Assembly (NCBI GenBank): GCA_934232845.1
Contig: CAKQGD010000001.1
Span: forward strand, 1-64,000
Length of the DNA: 64,000 nucleotides
Direction: 5' to 3'
DNA from: an uncultured Oscillospiraceae bacterium
GTDB lineage: Bacteria > Bacillota > Clostridia > Oscillospirales > Ruminococcaceae
Under the pieces are notes generated by a model, which was not told where the DNA came from, ran no database searches, and worked only from the letters and a program-made list of their open reading frames with translations. Position numbers and translations under genes: made by a program. Shown here piece by piece: positions 17,219 through 25,835 of the stretch. Positions within the stretch are counted from its first letter, which is position 1; each line of letters opens with the position of its first letter.

Positions 17219-18149
17219 TCTTGCACAGTGCGCCGCGTTTTTAAAAGAGCGGGATAATTTCGTTCTGCTTTGCCACCGCGATCCGGACGGCGACACCTAC
17301 GGCAGCGCCGCGGCGCTCGCACAGGCCCTGCTCTCAATGGGGAAACAGGTACGGCTTGAGTGTCCGGGTGTTTTCCCCAAAAATCTGTCTTATCTGAACC
17401 GGAAATACCCCGATTTTGCCGAGGAATATGCCGTGGCAATCGACGTTGCCTCTCCGAACATGCTCGGAGATATCGGCAAGCGCCGCAGCCGTATCGACCT
17501 GTGCATCGATCATCATCCTACAAATCCCGATTACGCGGCGCTGACCTGGTTGGTTGACTATGCCGCGACGGGTGAGGCGGTCTATGAGCTGTTGAAAGAA
17601 CTGGGCGCATCAATTTCGCCCGAGATGGCGACCGCCTTGTTTACGGCGCTTTCTTCGGATACGGGCGGCTTTCGCTTTGCAAATACGACGGCCCAGACGC
17701 ACCGGTATGCCGCTGATCTGCTGGAGCTCGGCGCGGATGCCGAGACCGTGCGCCGCTGCCTGTTTGAATCGAATTCGCGCGGCCGGGTCAAGATCGAATC
17801 CAACGCGATGGCAAACGCACGCTTTTATCAAAACGGAGAGATCGCAGTCATTTCCGTAAGTGTTGCCGATACCGCCGAGAACGGCGTGGACGAATCCGAG
17901 CTGGAGGGGCTTGCCTCCGAGCCGCTGCGTATCGACGGCGTCCGCATCGCAATTACCCTTAAGGAAAGGGAGGACGGCTCCGTGCGCGTTTCCATGCGCT
18001 CCGACAGCGACGAAGCCGACGTATCGGCGGTCTGCCGCCGCTTTCACGGGGGAGGACATGTGCGTGCTTCCGGCTGCCGCATTTGGGACACGCTGGAGAA
18101 CGCGGAGAAAATGCTCGTTTCGGCCTGCAAAGAGGAGCTTGCCCGATGA
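17208..18149 (+). CDS. nrnA: DHH-family nanoRNase / pAp phosphatase
   Basis: This 313-residue DHH/DHHA1 phosphoesterase has motif I CHRDPDGD (22-29), the DHH motif at 101-103 (CIDHHPTNPDYA), and a C-terminal DHHA1 domain with FHGGGHVRASGC. NrnA degrades 2-5 nt RNAs from the 5' or 3' end and dephosphorylates 3'-phosphoadenosine 5'-phosphate. The ATG lies within the end of rbfA. The position between rbfA and truB is conserved in Firmicutes. Confidence 0.92.
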   Translation: MRIDLAQCAAFLKERDNFVLLCHRDPDGDTYGSAAALAQALLSMGKQVRLECPGVFPKNLSYLNRKYPDFAEEYAVAIDVASPNMLGDIGKRRSRIDLCIDHHPTNPDYAALTWLVDYAATGEAVYELLKELGASISPEMATALFTALSSDTGGFRFANTTAQTHRYAADLLELGADAETVRRCLFESNSRGRVKIESNAMANARFYQNGEIAVISVSVADTAENGVDESELEGLASEPLRIDGVRIAITLKEREDGSVRVSMRSDSDEADVSAVCRRFHGGGHVRASGCRIWDTLENAEKMLVSACKEELAR

Positions 18150-19027
18150 CGGACGGCATTCTTCTGATCGACAAGCCGCAGGGTTTCACCTCGTTCGACG
18201 TGATCGCGAAGCTGCGGGGCATGACGCGCATCCGCCGCATCGGCCACGCGGGTACGCTCGACCCGATGGCGACAGGCGTGCTGCCCTGCCTGCTGGGGAC
18301 GGCGGCACGCCTGTGCGATGTGCTGCCGGATGAGACAAAGACCTACCGCGCGTCGGTGCGCTTCGGCGTGGTGACCGACACGCAGGACATCACCGGCACG
18401 GTGCTCGCCGAAAGCGGCGCGCCTGTGACAAGAGCGGCTCTCGATGCGGCGCTCTGCGCTTTTCGGGGAGAGATTCTGCAGACGCCGCCAATGTATTCGG
18501 CGGTGCGTGTCAATGGAAAACGGCTTTATGATCTTGCACGCGAGGGACGCGAAATCGAGCGCGCGCCGCGCCGCATCACAATCCATGCGCTCGAGGTGCT
18601 CGGGTTCGACGAGGCGGAGCGCACCGCCGTCTGCTCGGTGACCTGTTCAAAAGGTACATATGTCCGCACGCTTTTTCATGATTTGGGACAGGCGCTCGGC
18701 TGCGGAGCCGCGCTTACGGCACTGTGCCGAACGGCTGCGGGCGGCTGGACGCTGGACGGCTGCATCACGATGAAAGAGGCCCAGCGCCTCACCGACGAGG
18801 GGACGCTGCTGGACCGTCTGCTGCCGGTATCCTCGGCATTTTCCTGTCTGCCGCGTCTCGATGTGGGCGAGTGGCAGGCCAGAATGCTGACAAACGGCGT
18901 CGCGCTTTCTCTCGGCAAACTCGGCCATCCCGCGCCGGGGCGTTATTCCGTGTGGGGAGACGGTGCGTTTTTAGGCCTTGGCACTGTAGAGGAAAACGCC
19001 GCCGGCATGCGTTTAAAGCGGTTTTAA
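18146..19027 (+). CDS. truB: tRNA pseudouridine(55) synthase
   Basis: This 293-residue TruB has the catalytic motif GHAGTLDPMATGVL with Asp39, an upstream KPQGFTSFDVIAKLR, and the YDLAREGREIERAPR and CSKGTYVRTLFHDLG elements. It converts U55 in the T-loop of tRNAs to pseudouridine. It overlaps nrnA by ATGA. The C-terminal PUA-like region is short but present. Confidence 0.95.
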   Translation: MTDGILLIDKPQGFTSFDVIAKLRGMTRIRRIGHAGTLDPMATGVLPCLLGTAARLCDVLPDETKTYRASVRFGVVTDTQDITGTVLAESGAPVTRAALDAALCAFRGEILQTPPMYSAVRVNGKRLYDLAREGREIERAPRRITIHALEVLGFDEAERTAVCSVTCSKGTYVRTLFHDLGQALGCGAALTALCRTAAGGWTLDGCITMKEAQRLTDEGTLLDRLLPVSSAFSCLPRLDVGEWQARMLTNGVALSLGKLGHPAPGRYSVWGDGAFLGLGTVEENAAGMRLKRF

Positions 19028-19096
19028 AAAAGCAGGGAGCGTTGTTTTCTCTGCAAAAGACAAAAAACGGGACTGAGATACAGGGGAGGCTTTTTC

Positions 19097-20026
19097 ATGC
19101 AGATCTGTCACGGCATGAACGGCTGCTTTCCGCCTGAGACGGCGGTCGCGGTCGGTTTTTTTGACGGTATTCATATCGGCCATCAGGCCGTTGTCGCCCG
19201 TGCGCTGGCGCATCGGCGCGAAAAAATGGCCGCGGTCGTGTTTTCCTTTACCGTGGACGATACGGTTCCGGCCCGAAAGAAAAACGCGCACTGGCTGATG
19301 TCGTCCCGGCAGAAGGCCGCGCGCCTTTCCAAGATGGGCGTCGACCTGCTGCTGGAGCCGCCGTTTTCCGCGATCAGCGGCATGGCGCCGGAGGAATTCG
19401 CCCGGTTTCTCGCCGAAGACCTGCATGCCCGCGCAGTCTGCTGCGGATACGATTATCGCTTCGGAAAGGGCGCCTGCGCCGGCGCGGAGGATCTGCGCCG
19501 TCTGCTTGCGCCGTACGGCGCCGTCGTCGAAACGGTGGATGCGGTGATTGACGACGGTGAGCCGGTCAGTTCGACGCGCATCCGCGCCCTGCTCGAGGCG
19601 GGGGAGCTTCTGCAGGCGAACCGTCTGCTTGGCGCGCCGTTTGCGCTGGAGGCGCCCGTGATCCACGGACGGGGGCTGGGACATTCGATCGGCTTCCCGA
19701 CGGCGAACCAGCGCTTTCCCGAGGGCTTTCTCGTGCCGAAATACGGCGTGTATGCGACGCGCGTGCTCGCGGACGGCGCGGCGTATCCCGCCGTGACCAA
19801 TATCGGCGTCAAACCGACGGTCGGCGGCGACACCCTGCCCGGGGCGGAGAGCAATCTGCTCGATTTTTCCGGCGACTTGTACGGAAAAACCATCTGTGTC
19901 GAATTTCTCGGGTATCTGCGCGCGGAGCAAAACTTCGGCTCGGTCGAGGCGCTTTCCGCGCAGATTGCGTGCGACGCCGAGCGTGCGCGCAATATTTTCA
20001 AAAATTTGCCGCCGGCTTCGCGCTGA
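19097..20026 (+). CDS. ribF: bifunctional riboflavin kinase / FAD synthetase
   Basis: This 309-residue RibF has an N-terminal FMN adenylyltransferase domain with GFFDGIHIGHQ (20-30) and the STRIR motif. The C-terminal riboflavin kinase domain begins with GRGLGHSIGFPTAN and contains YPAVTNIGVKPTVGG. It makes FMN and FAD. It closes the truB-containing operon, as in most Firmicutes. AGGGGAGG lies upstream of the ATG. Confidence 0.95.
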   Translation: MQICHGMNGCFPPETAVAVGFFDGIHIGHQAVVARALAHRREKMAAVVFSFTVDDTVPARKKNAHWLMSSRQKAARLSKMGVDLLLEPPFSAISGMAPEEFARFLAEDLHARAVCCGYDYRFGKGACAGAEDLRRLLAPYGAVVETVDAVIDDGEPVSSTRIRALLEAGELLQANRLLGAPFALEAPVIHGRGLGHSIGFPTANQRFPEGFLVPKYGVYATRVLADGAAYPAVTNIGVKPTVGGDTLPGAESNLLDFSGDLYGKTICVEFLGYLRAEQNFGSVEALSAQIACDAERARNIFKNLPPASR

Positions 20027-20107
20027 CGGCATTTTTTAAAGCCGGGAACAAAACGAGTTTGTTTTGACACGATTAGAGCAAAGCCGAAAAAGAAAGGGCT
20101 GTACCTT

Positions 20108-20381
20108 ATGAAACGGATTCTTTGCATGCTGCCGGCCGCATGTTTGGTGCTTGGGGCTGTGCAGTCAGAAGAATCACGTCGTCCGCTTTTTTTAGGACAC
20201 CGAGGGATTGCCCGACCTTGCCGACGAGAAAATTCGCATACGGTTTCAGCTTGGTGATGCCTGCGGGATGTCCGCCGCAGAAACGCCGGGCTGTATGCCA
20301 AGAGGTTTCGTTTGCGGCGCTTTAGAACAAGAATGTGAAAAACTTCTCTGCGCAAGCGGCTTTTCGGGCGGGAAAACATGA
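20108..20381 (+). pseudogene. possible frameshifted lipoprotein remnant
   Basis: An ATG with an AAAGGG-type site upstream starts a signal-peptide-like stretch (MKRILCMLPAACLVLGA). The frame then runs into unrelated sequence and stops at 20257. In another frame the same DNA reads LGLCSQKNHVVRFF (a lipobox-like LGLC), a stop within a T-run, and then DTEGLPDLADEKIRIRFQLGD as far as 20381. A coding-like tail in a shifted frame suggests a decayed lipoprotein gene. I cannot name a family; sequencing error in the T-run is an alternative. Confidence 0.35.
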
Positions 20382-20389
20382 AATATCCC

Positions 20390-20418
20390 TTTACAACCGG
20401 GAAGAATTCTGATATACT
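20390..20418 (+). promoter_or_regulatory. promoter of rpsO
   Basis: TTTACA (20390-20395) and TATACT (20413-20418) lie exactly 17 bp apart, about 110 nt upstream of the rpsO start codon, which leaves room for a structured leader. Confidence 0.75.
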
Positions 20419-20426
20419 GACTAAGC

Positions 20427-20480
20427 ATGACCGGAACACGGCATCGGGCGACTGCCCCTTTTCAAGGGGAAAAACTCACT
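20427..20480 (+). promoter_or_regulatory. putative S15 autoregulatory leader of rpsO
   Basis: The 5' UTR contains GGGCGACTGCCCC, TTTTC, AAGGGG and ACTCACTGACC. Together these form a compact hairpin (CCCCTTTTCAAGGGG) resembling the junction that mimics the S15 site on 16S rRNA in Firmicute rpsO leaders. Assignment rests on position and my recollection of the motif, not on an alignment. Confidence 0.45.
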
Positions 20481-20528
20481 GACCCTTTGCTGTGGCCGCG
20501 CCAAAATAAAAAAAGGAGTTGTACCACT

Positions 20529-20795
20529 ATGCTTCGCAAGGAACAGAAAACCGAGATTATCGCCGCCAACGCCGTCCACGAGGGCGACACCGGCTCTCCC
20601 GAGGTTCAGATCGCGATTCTGACCCGCCGCATCAACGACCTCAACGAGCATCTCAAGCAGAACCGCAATGACCATCATTCCAACCGCGGCCTGCTCAAGA
20701 TGGTCGGCCGCCGCAAGAATCTGCTCAACTATCTGCAGAAGAAGGATATTGAGCGTTATCGTGCGGTCATCGCAAAGCTCGGTCTTCGCAAGTAA
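20529..20795 (+). CDS. rpsO: 30S ribosomal protein S15
   Basis: This 88-residue S15 is full length, with the conserved [25 protein letters not shown] and [21 protein letters not shown]. It binds 16S rRNA helices 20-22 early in 30S assembly. AAGGAG precedes the ATG. The gene order rpsO-pnp is the classical bacterial arrangement. Its own leader probably mediates feedback. Confidence 0.97.
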   Translation: MLRKEQKTEIIAANAVHEGDTGSPEVQIAILTRRINDLNEHLKQNRNDHHSNRGLLKMVGRRKNLLNYLQKKDIERYRAVIAKLGLRK

Positions 20796-20805
20796 TTTCG
20801 GCTTT

Positions 20806-20845
20806 CAGAAAGGCAGGCGTTTTGGCGTCTGCCTTTCTGTGCAAA
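20806..20845 (+). terminator. hairpin after rpsO
   Basis: CAGAAAGGCAG (20806-20816) pairs perfectly with CTGCCTTTCTG (20829-20839). There is no long U-tract, so it may be a partial terminator or stability hairpin between rpsO and pnp. Confidence 0.6.
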
Positions 20846-20878
20846 ACGAAACAACTCCCGGGGCTTATGAGACCCGAA

Positions 20879-20938
20879 CAGTTTTAGCCGTGAATCGGAC
20901 GCACGCGCGCCGCGCGCCGGATTCATTGCTAAAAACTG
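20879..20938 (+). promoter_or_regulatory. long imperfect hairpin in the pnp leader
   Basis: CAGTTTTAGC and GTGAATC on the left side face GATTCA and GCTAAAAACTG on the right across a GC-rich centre. This makes a ~60-nt stem-loop about 40 nt upstream of the pnp start. In E. coli a similar pnp leader stem is cut by RNase III and used for PNPase autoregulation; an equivalent role here is inference. Confidence 0.55.
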
Positions 20939-20980
20939 CCGCGCCTCTTTTGCCCGGGGACAAGTCAAAGGAGGAAAAAC

Positions 20981-23101
20981 ATGCTGTTCGAACACAAAAT
21001 CTTTTCCATCGACTATGCGGGCCGCCCCATGACCTTTGAGGTCGGCAAGATCGGCATGCTCGCCAACGCGGGCTGCCTCGTACGCTACGGCGAGACGACC
21101 GTCATGGTCAACGTCACCATGTCTCAGAAGCCCCGCGAGGGCATCGATTTTTTCCCGCTTTCCGTCGATTATGAAGAAAAGCTCTACGCAGCCGGCAAGA
21201 TCCCCGGCTCTTTCCTGCGCCGCGAGGGCAGACCTTCCGACAAGGCGATTCTTGCTTCGCGCATGGTCGACCGCCCGATGCGCCCGATGTTCCCCAAGGA
21301 CCTGCGCAACGACGTCACCATCATCATGACCGTTCTCTCTTATGACGAGGATTGCTCTCCCGAGATCTGCGGTATGTGCGGTGCGGCGTTCTGCCTGCAC
21401 ATCTCCGACATTCCGTGGAACGGCCCGATCGCCGGTATTGAAGTGGGCCTTGTCGACGGCGAGCCCGTCCTGATGCCCACCGCCGAGCAGCGCGAGAGAA
21501 GCGAGATGAAGCTGACCGTCGCCGGCAACACCGAAAAGGTCTGCATGATCGAGTGCGCGGCCGATCAGGTGCCGGAGGACGTCATGCTCAAGTGCATCAT
21601 CGCCGGCCATAAGGAAGCTGCGAAGATGGCGCAGTTCATCGACGACGTCCGCAAGGAGATCGGCGTTCCCAAGTTTGAATTTACCTCCGTCGAGGTTGAC
21701 CACGACCTGTTCGAGGCGGTCAAGGACTTTGCCGTCGACCGCGTGCGCGAGGCGCTCGACACCGACGACAAGAACGTCCGCGAAGCCAGACTAAAGCCCA
21801 TCGTCGCCGATATCCACGAGAAGTTCGAGGCGGAGTATCCCGACCTCGCGTATCAGCTTGACGAGGCGATCTACAAGCTGCAGAAGTTCGTCGTCCGCCG
21901 CTGGCTGCTCGATGAGCAGAAGCGCGTTGACGGCCGTAAGATGGACGAGATTCGTCCCCTGTCCGCCGAAGTCGGCCTGCTGCCCCGTGTCCATGGCTCG
22001 GGCCTCTTTACCCGCGGCCAGACGCAGGCGCTCACCATCGTGACGCTCGGCCCCGTTTCCGATGCGCAGATTCTTGACGGCGTCGATTCCGACACCGAAA
22101 AGCGCTATATGCACCAGTACAACTTCCCCTCCTACTCCGTCGGCGAGACCCGTCCCTCCAGAGGACCCGGCCGCCGCGAGATCGGTCACGGCGCGCTTGC
22201 CGAAAAGGCGCTGCTGCCTGTGATCCCCTCCGTGCAGGAATTCCCCTACGCGCTGCGTGTGGTTTCCGAGATCACCAGCTCCAACGGCTCCACCTCTCAG
22301 GCTTCGATCTGCGGCTCCACCCTCGCTCTGATGGACGCGGGCGTGCCGATCAAGGCGCCCGTTGCGGGTATCTCCTGCGGCCTTGTCACCGAGGGCGACC
22401 GTTGGATGACGATGACCGACATCCAGGGCGTCGAAGATTTCTTCGGCGACATGGATTTCAAGGTCGGCGGCACGAAGAAGGGCATCACCGCCATTCAGGT
22501 CGACATCAAGATCGACGGCCTGACCTACGAGATCATTGAGGCTGCGCTGAAGAAAACGCGCGAAGCCCGCATGTATATCCTCGATGAAGTCATGCTCAAG
22601 GCGATTCCCGCACCGCGCCAGAACCTCTCGAAATATGCGCCCAAGATGCTGACCCTCAAGATTCATCCCGACAAGATCCGCGAGGTTATCGGCTCCGGCG
22701 GCAAGGTCATTCAGAAGATCACCGCCGAGTGCAACTGCAAGATCGACATTGAGGACGACGGCAGCGTGTTCGTCTCTGCGGTCAATCAGGCCGATGCGGA
22801 GCGCGCGATTCAGGTCATCAAGACCATCGCGATGGATCCCGAGGTCGGTGCGATCTACAAGGGCAAGGTCACCCGCCTGATGGCATTCGGCGCATTTGTC
22901 GAAATCGCCCCCGGCAAGGAGGGTCTTGTGCACATCTCCAAGCTCGACACCAAGCGTGTCGAGAAGGTTGAGGATGTCGTCGCCGTCGGCGATGAGGTGC
23001 TCGTCAAGGTCACCGAGATCGACGACAAGGGCCGTATCAACCTTTCCCGCCGCGATGTGCTCGAGGCCATCGCCGCAAAGGAACAGCAGAAAAAGGGCTG
23101 A
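20981..23101 (+). CDS. pnp: polyribonucleotide nucleotidyltransferase (PNPase)
   Basis: This 706-residue PNPase is full length. It has two RNase PH domains (first with SFLRREGRPSDKAILASRMVDRP, second with FPSYSVGETRPSRGPGRREIGHG), a KH domain with IREVIGSGGKVIQKI near 567-581, and a C-terminal S1 domain (GKVTRLMAFGAFVEIAPGKEGLVHIS). It degrades RNA phosphorolytically 3' to 5' and participates in mRNA turnover. AGGAGG precedes the ATG, downstream of rpsO and a structured leader. Confidence 0.97.
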   Translation: MLFEHKIFSIDYAGRPMTFEVGKIGMLANAGCLVRYGETTVMVNVTMSQKPREGIDFFPLSVDYEEKLYAAGKIPGSFLRREGRPSDKAILASRMVDRPMRPMFPKDLRNDVTIIMTVLSYDEDCSPEICGMCGAAFCLHISDIPWNGPIAGIEVGLVDGEPVLMPTAEQRERSEMKLTVAGNTEKVCMIECAADQVPEDVMLKCIIAGHKEAAKMAQFIDDVRKEIGVPKFEFTSVEVDHDLFEAVKDFAVDRVREALDTDDKNVREARLKPIVADIHEKFEAEYPDLAYQLDEAIYKLQKFVVRRWLLDEQKRVDGRKMDEIRPLSAEVGLLPRVHGSGLFTRGQTQALTIVTLGPVSDAQILDGVDSDTEKRYMHQYNFPSYSVGETRPSRGPGRREIGHGALAEKALLPVIPSVQEFPYALRVVSEITSSNGSTSQASICGSTLALMDAGVPIKAPVAGISCGLVTEGDRWMTMTDIQGVEDFFGDMDFKVGGTKKGITAIQVDIKIDGLTYEIIEAALKKTREARMYILDEVMLKAIPAPRQNLSKYAPKMLTLKIHPDKIREVIGSGGKVIQKITAECNCKIDIEDDGSVFVSAVNQADAERAIQVIKTIAMDPEVGAIYKGKVTRLMAFGAFVEIAPGKEGLVHISKLDTKRVEKVEDVVAVGDEVLVKVTEIDDKGRINLSRRDVLEAIAAKEQQKKG

Positions 23102-23187
23102 GCCATACGATGCAGTCAGCGCTCGTTCGGAGAAACCGGACGAGCGCTTTTTTGCGCGGTGTTCACACAGTGTTCATGCGGGTTTTG

Positions 23188-23216
23188 TTGCACTCACAGC
23201 AAAATTATGGTACAAT
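23188..23216 (+). promoter_or_regulatory. sigma-A promoter of the CNNM/CorC gene
   Basis: TTGCAC (23188-23193) and TACAAT (23211-23216) are separated by 17 bp, placed immediately upstream of the membrane CBS protein gene. Confidence 0.7.
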
Positions 23217-23290
23217 AGCCCAAAAGCAAGAGACCGTTTTTGAACGGCCGGGATTTTACTTTAAAGAAACAGACGGAGTTGAAGATTTCA

Positions 23291-24553
23291 TTGGAAACAT
23301 CACCCTATGGCCCGATCGCGGCGTTTTTGCTGTGCGTTGTACTGTCCGCTTTCTTTTCGGCGGCGGAGACGGCCTTTTCCGCTGTGAACAAGGTGCGTCT
23401 GCGCGCCATGGCGGAGGACGGCGACCGCCGTGCGGCCCGCGCGCTCGGCATCGCGGAGGACTACGAAAGAACACTGTCGGTAATTCTGATCGGCAACAAT
23501 ATTGTCAACATTTCCGCGTCGTCCGTTGCCACCGTCGCCGCGACACAATGGCTCGGAGCGTCCGGTGCGGCCATTGCGACGGTTGTAACGACGGTTTTGA
23601 TTTTGACCTTCGGCGAGATTCTGCCCAAGGGCTTTGCCAAGGAGAATGCCGACCGCTTTGCGCTGTCGGTTGCGGGCGTTCTCTCTATGCTGATCCGTGT
23701 GATTTCACCCGCCGCATGGTTTTTTGTCAAGCTGCAGGGGATTGCCTCCCGTCTGACGGGCGGAGGAAATTCTCCTCTTGTCACAGAGGAAGAGCTTCGT
23801 ACGATCATCGAAACCGGCAAGGAGGAAGGGCTGCTCGATGAGCAGCGCTCTGAACTGATGCGTTCGGCGCTTCAGTTTGACGATACCACCGTGCAGGAGG
23901 TGCTGACCCCCCGTGTCGATCTCGTAGCCATCGACGCGGACAGTGATGCGGATTCCATCCGAAACACGGTTTTGGCAGAGCGCTTTTCGCGGATTCCCGT
24001 GTACGAAAAGGACATGGACCACATCATCGGCGTGCTGCAGACGCGCGATTATCTCGAGGCGCTTTTAAAAACGCCGGAGCCCTGCGTGCGGGAGCTGCTT
24101 ACGCAGCCGCTGTTCGCACACAAGACGCAGCCGATTGCGGCCCTGCTTGCAAAATTCAAGCGGGAACGGCGGCACATCGCGGTTGTCGTAGATGATTACG
24201 GCGGCACGATGGGGATTGTGACGATGGAGGATCTTTTAGAGGAGCTTGTCGGCGAGATCTACGACGAGGATGAGGACGAAGAGGTCGATTTCATCCGTAT
24301 TTCCGAAGATACATGGCGGATCTCCGGCGATTATCCGATTGAGGATGCGCTCGAGCGCATCGGATTTTCCGAGCGCGGCTTTGAGAGCGATTATTCCTCC
24401 GTGGGCGGATGGGCGTTCGAGCAGCTCGGCCGGATTCCGGCAGAGGGAGACAGTTTTGAGTATCACGGACTGTCTGTCCGCATCGACGAGATGGAGGATC
24501 AGCGCATTGAATGGGTTACCGTCCGGTACTCTGCGCAGGCGGACGGCTCGTGA
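23291..24553 (+). CDS. CNNM/CorC (hemolysin C-type) membrane protein with CBS domains
   Basis: This ~420-residue protein has a DUF21/CNNM transmembrane domain (PIAAFLLCVVLSAFFSAAETAFSAVN, then IGNNIVNISASSVATV). A cytosolic CBS pair follows (VQEVLTPRVDLVAIDADSD..., then HIAVVVDDYGGTMGIVTMEDLLEELVGEIYDE). A CorC_HlyC transporter-associated domain lies at the C-terminus. CNNM proteins are implicated in Mg2+ efflux. The start is uncertain: TTG at 23291 gives the usual N-terminus, but TTGs at 23240 and 23279 are in frame and no candidate has an ideal ribosome-binding site. It is 17 nt upstream of proA. Confidence 0.88.
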   Translation: METSPYGPIAAFLLCVVLSAFFSAAETAFSAVNKVRLRAMAEDGDRRAARALGIAEDYERTLSVILIGNNIVNISASSVATVAATQWLGASGAAIATVVTTVLILTFGEILPKGFAKENADRFALSVAGVLSMLIRVISPAAWFFVKLQGIASRLTGGGNSPLVTEEELRTIIETGKEEGLLDEQRSELMRSALQFDDTTVQEVLTPRVDLVAIDADSDADSIRNTVLAERFSRIPVYEKDMDHIIGVLQTRDYLEALLKTPEPCVRELLTQPLFAHKTQPIAALLAKFKRERRHIAVVVDDYGGTMGIVTMEDLLEELVGEIYDEDEDEEVDFIRISEDTWRISGDYPIEDALERIGFSERGFESDYSSVGGWAFEQLGRIPAEGDSFEYHGLSVRIDEMEDQRIEWVTVRYSAQADGS

Positions 24554-24570
24554 CGAAAGGAAGTTTTTCC

Positions 24571-25815
24571 GTGTATGATCTGATTACAGTGGGAAGAAAT
24601 GCCAAAAAGGCTGCGAGGGTGCTGCGCGGCTCCGGCAGCTCGGCAAGAAATGCCGCGCTGTTTGCGATGGCGCGCGCGCTGCGCACGCACAGACCGGAAA
24701 TTCTCGAGGCCAATCGGACCGACGTTGAGATCGCGCGCAGGGGCGGCTGCAGAACGGGCGTCGCCGAGAGGCTCACGCTGACAGGCTCTCTGATTGAGGC
24801 AATGGCGGCCGAGCTGGAGACGATTACAACCCTGCCAGACCCGATCGGTGCAACAAGATTCGGCGGGGTAAGGCCGAATGGTCTGTCCGTTTTCTGCACG
24901 CGCGTACCGATCGGCGTTGTGGGCGTTGTGTCCGAGGCCTGTCCCGCCGCGACGGTGGATGCCGCGGCGCTGTGCATTAAGAGCGGCAACGCCTGCATTC
25001 TCTCCGGAGGAAAAAACGCCTACGGGACAAACCGCGTGCTGGTGCAGTGGATGCGTCAGGCGATCGGAGAAGTCGGACTTCCGCCGGATGCCGTCTGCCC
25101 GGTGGAGGACTCCTCGGAGGAAACTTCGCGCCGCCTGCTGAAAATGAACGAATATATCGATGTGCTGATTCCGCGGGGAGAGCCTGCGTTTGTGCGCCGC
25201 GTGGCGGAAGAGACCACTCTTCCCGTGCTCGATACGGGACGCGGCTGCTGCTGTGTTTATGTCGACCGGGCCGCAGATCTTTCGATGGCGGTCCGTATTG
25301 TAGACAATGCGAAGACCTCCGCACCGGAGGCGGTCAATTCTATAGAAAGCGTGCTGGTGCACCGCGACCGTGCGGCGGAATTCCTGCCGAAAATGAAACA
25401 GGCTCTGGATCTGCACGGTGTGAGAATTCTCGGCTGCCCGGACACCTGCCGGATCCTGCCCGGCGCCTCTCCCGCTGCGGCAGAGGACTGGAATGAGGAC
25501 TTTCGCGGATACACGCTTGCGGTCCGTGTTGTGGACAGCTTGGAGGAAGCCTGCGCGCATATGGAAAGTCATTGCGGCGGAGTGGCCGTGGGAATTGTGA
25601 CGAACGATATCGCCGCCGCGCAGCGTTTTGCGGGAATGGCGGATGCCGCTGCCGTTTTTGTGAATGCCTCGACTCGCTTTCTTGACGGAGGAGAATTCGG
25701 ACTCGGCGCCGAGCTCGGCGTGGCGGGACAGAAGCTGCACGTGCGCGGTCCCATTGGACTGCATGCGCTGACGACGATGAAATATATTGTAACCGGCAGC
25801 GGACAGATCCGCTGA
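24571..25815 (+). CDS. proA: glutamate-5-semialdehyde dehydrogenase (gamma-glutamyl phosphate reductase)
   Basis: This 414-residue ALDH-superfamily protein is the normal length for ProA. It has RVPIGVVGVVSEACPAATVDAAALC and the catalytic region PVLDTGRGCCCVYVDRAADL, where the Cys aligned with the usual GNCH cysteine is retained. GEFGLGAELGVAGQKLHVRGPIGL lies at the end. It reduces gamma-glutamyl phosphate to glutamate semialdehyde in proline synthesis. A GTG start at 24571 follows AAAGGAAG by 7 nt. No proB is adjacent, so the glutamate kinase must be elsewhere. Confidence 0.92.
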   Translation: MYDLITVGRNAKKAARVLRGSGSSARNAALFAMARALRTHRPEILEANRTDVEIARRGGCRTGVAERLTLTGSLIEAMAAELETITTLPDPIGATRFGGVRPNGLSVFCTRVPIGVVGVVSEACPAATVDAAALCIKSGNACILSGGKNAYGTNRVLVQWMRQAIGEVGLPPDAVCPVEDSSEETSRRLLKMNEYIDVLIPRGEPAFVRRVAEETTLPVLDTGRGCCCVYVDRAADLSMAVRIVDNAKTSAPEAVNSIESVLVHRDRAAEFLPKMKQALDLHGVRILGCPDTCRILPGASPAAAEDWNEDFRGYTLAVRVVDSLEEACAHMESHCGGVAVGIVTNDIAAAQRFAGMADAAAVFVNASTRFLDGGEFGLGAELGVAGQKLHVRGPIGLHALTTMKYIVTGSGQIR

Positions 25816-25835
25816 TCACAGGAGGAAATGAAACT

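Noticed and set aside
19028..19096. FMN riboswitch before ribF
   Set aside because: The gap from truB is only ~70 nt and contains none of the conserved RFN-element blocks.
21791..22933. 380-codon open frame antisense to pnp
   Set aside because: It is a mirror of conserved PNPase coding; repetitive Asp/Leu/Val composition typical of antisense shadows.
24499..25764. 421-codon frame antisense to proA
   Set aside because: proA is full length with all ALDH-type motifs; the antisense frame has no start support.
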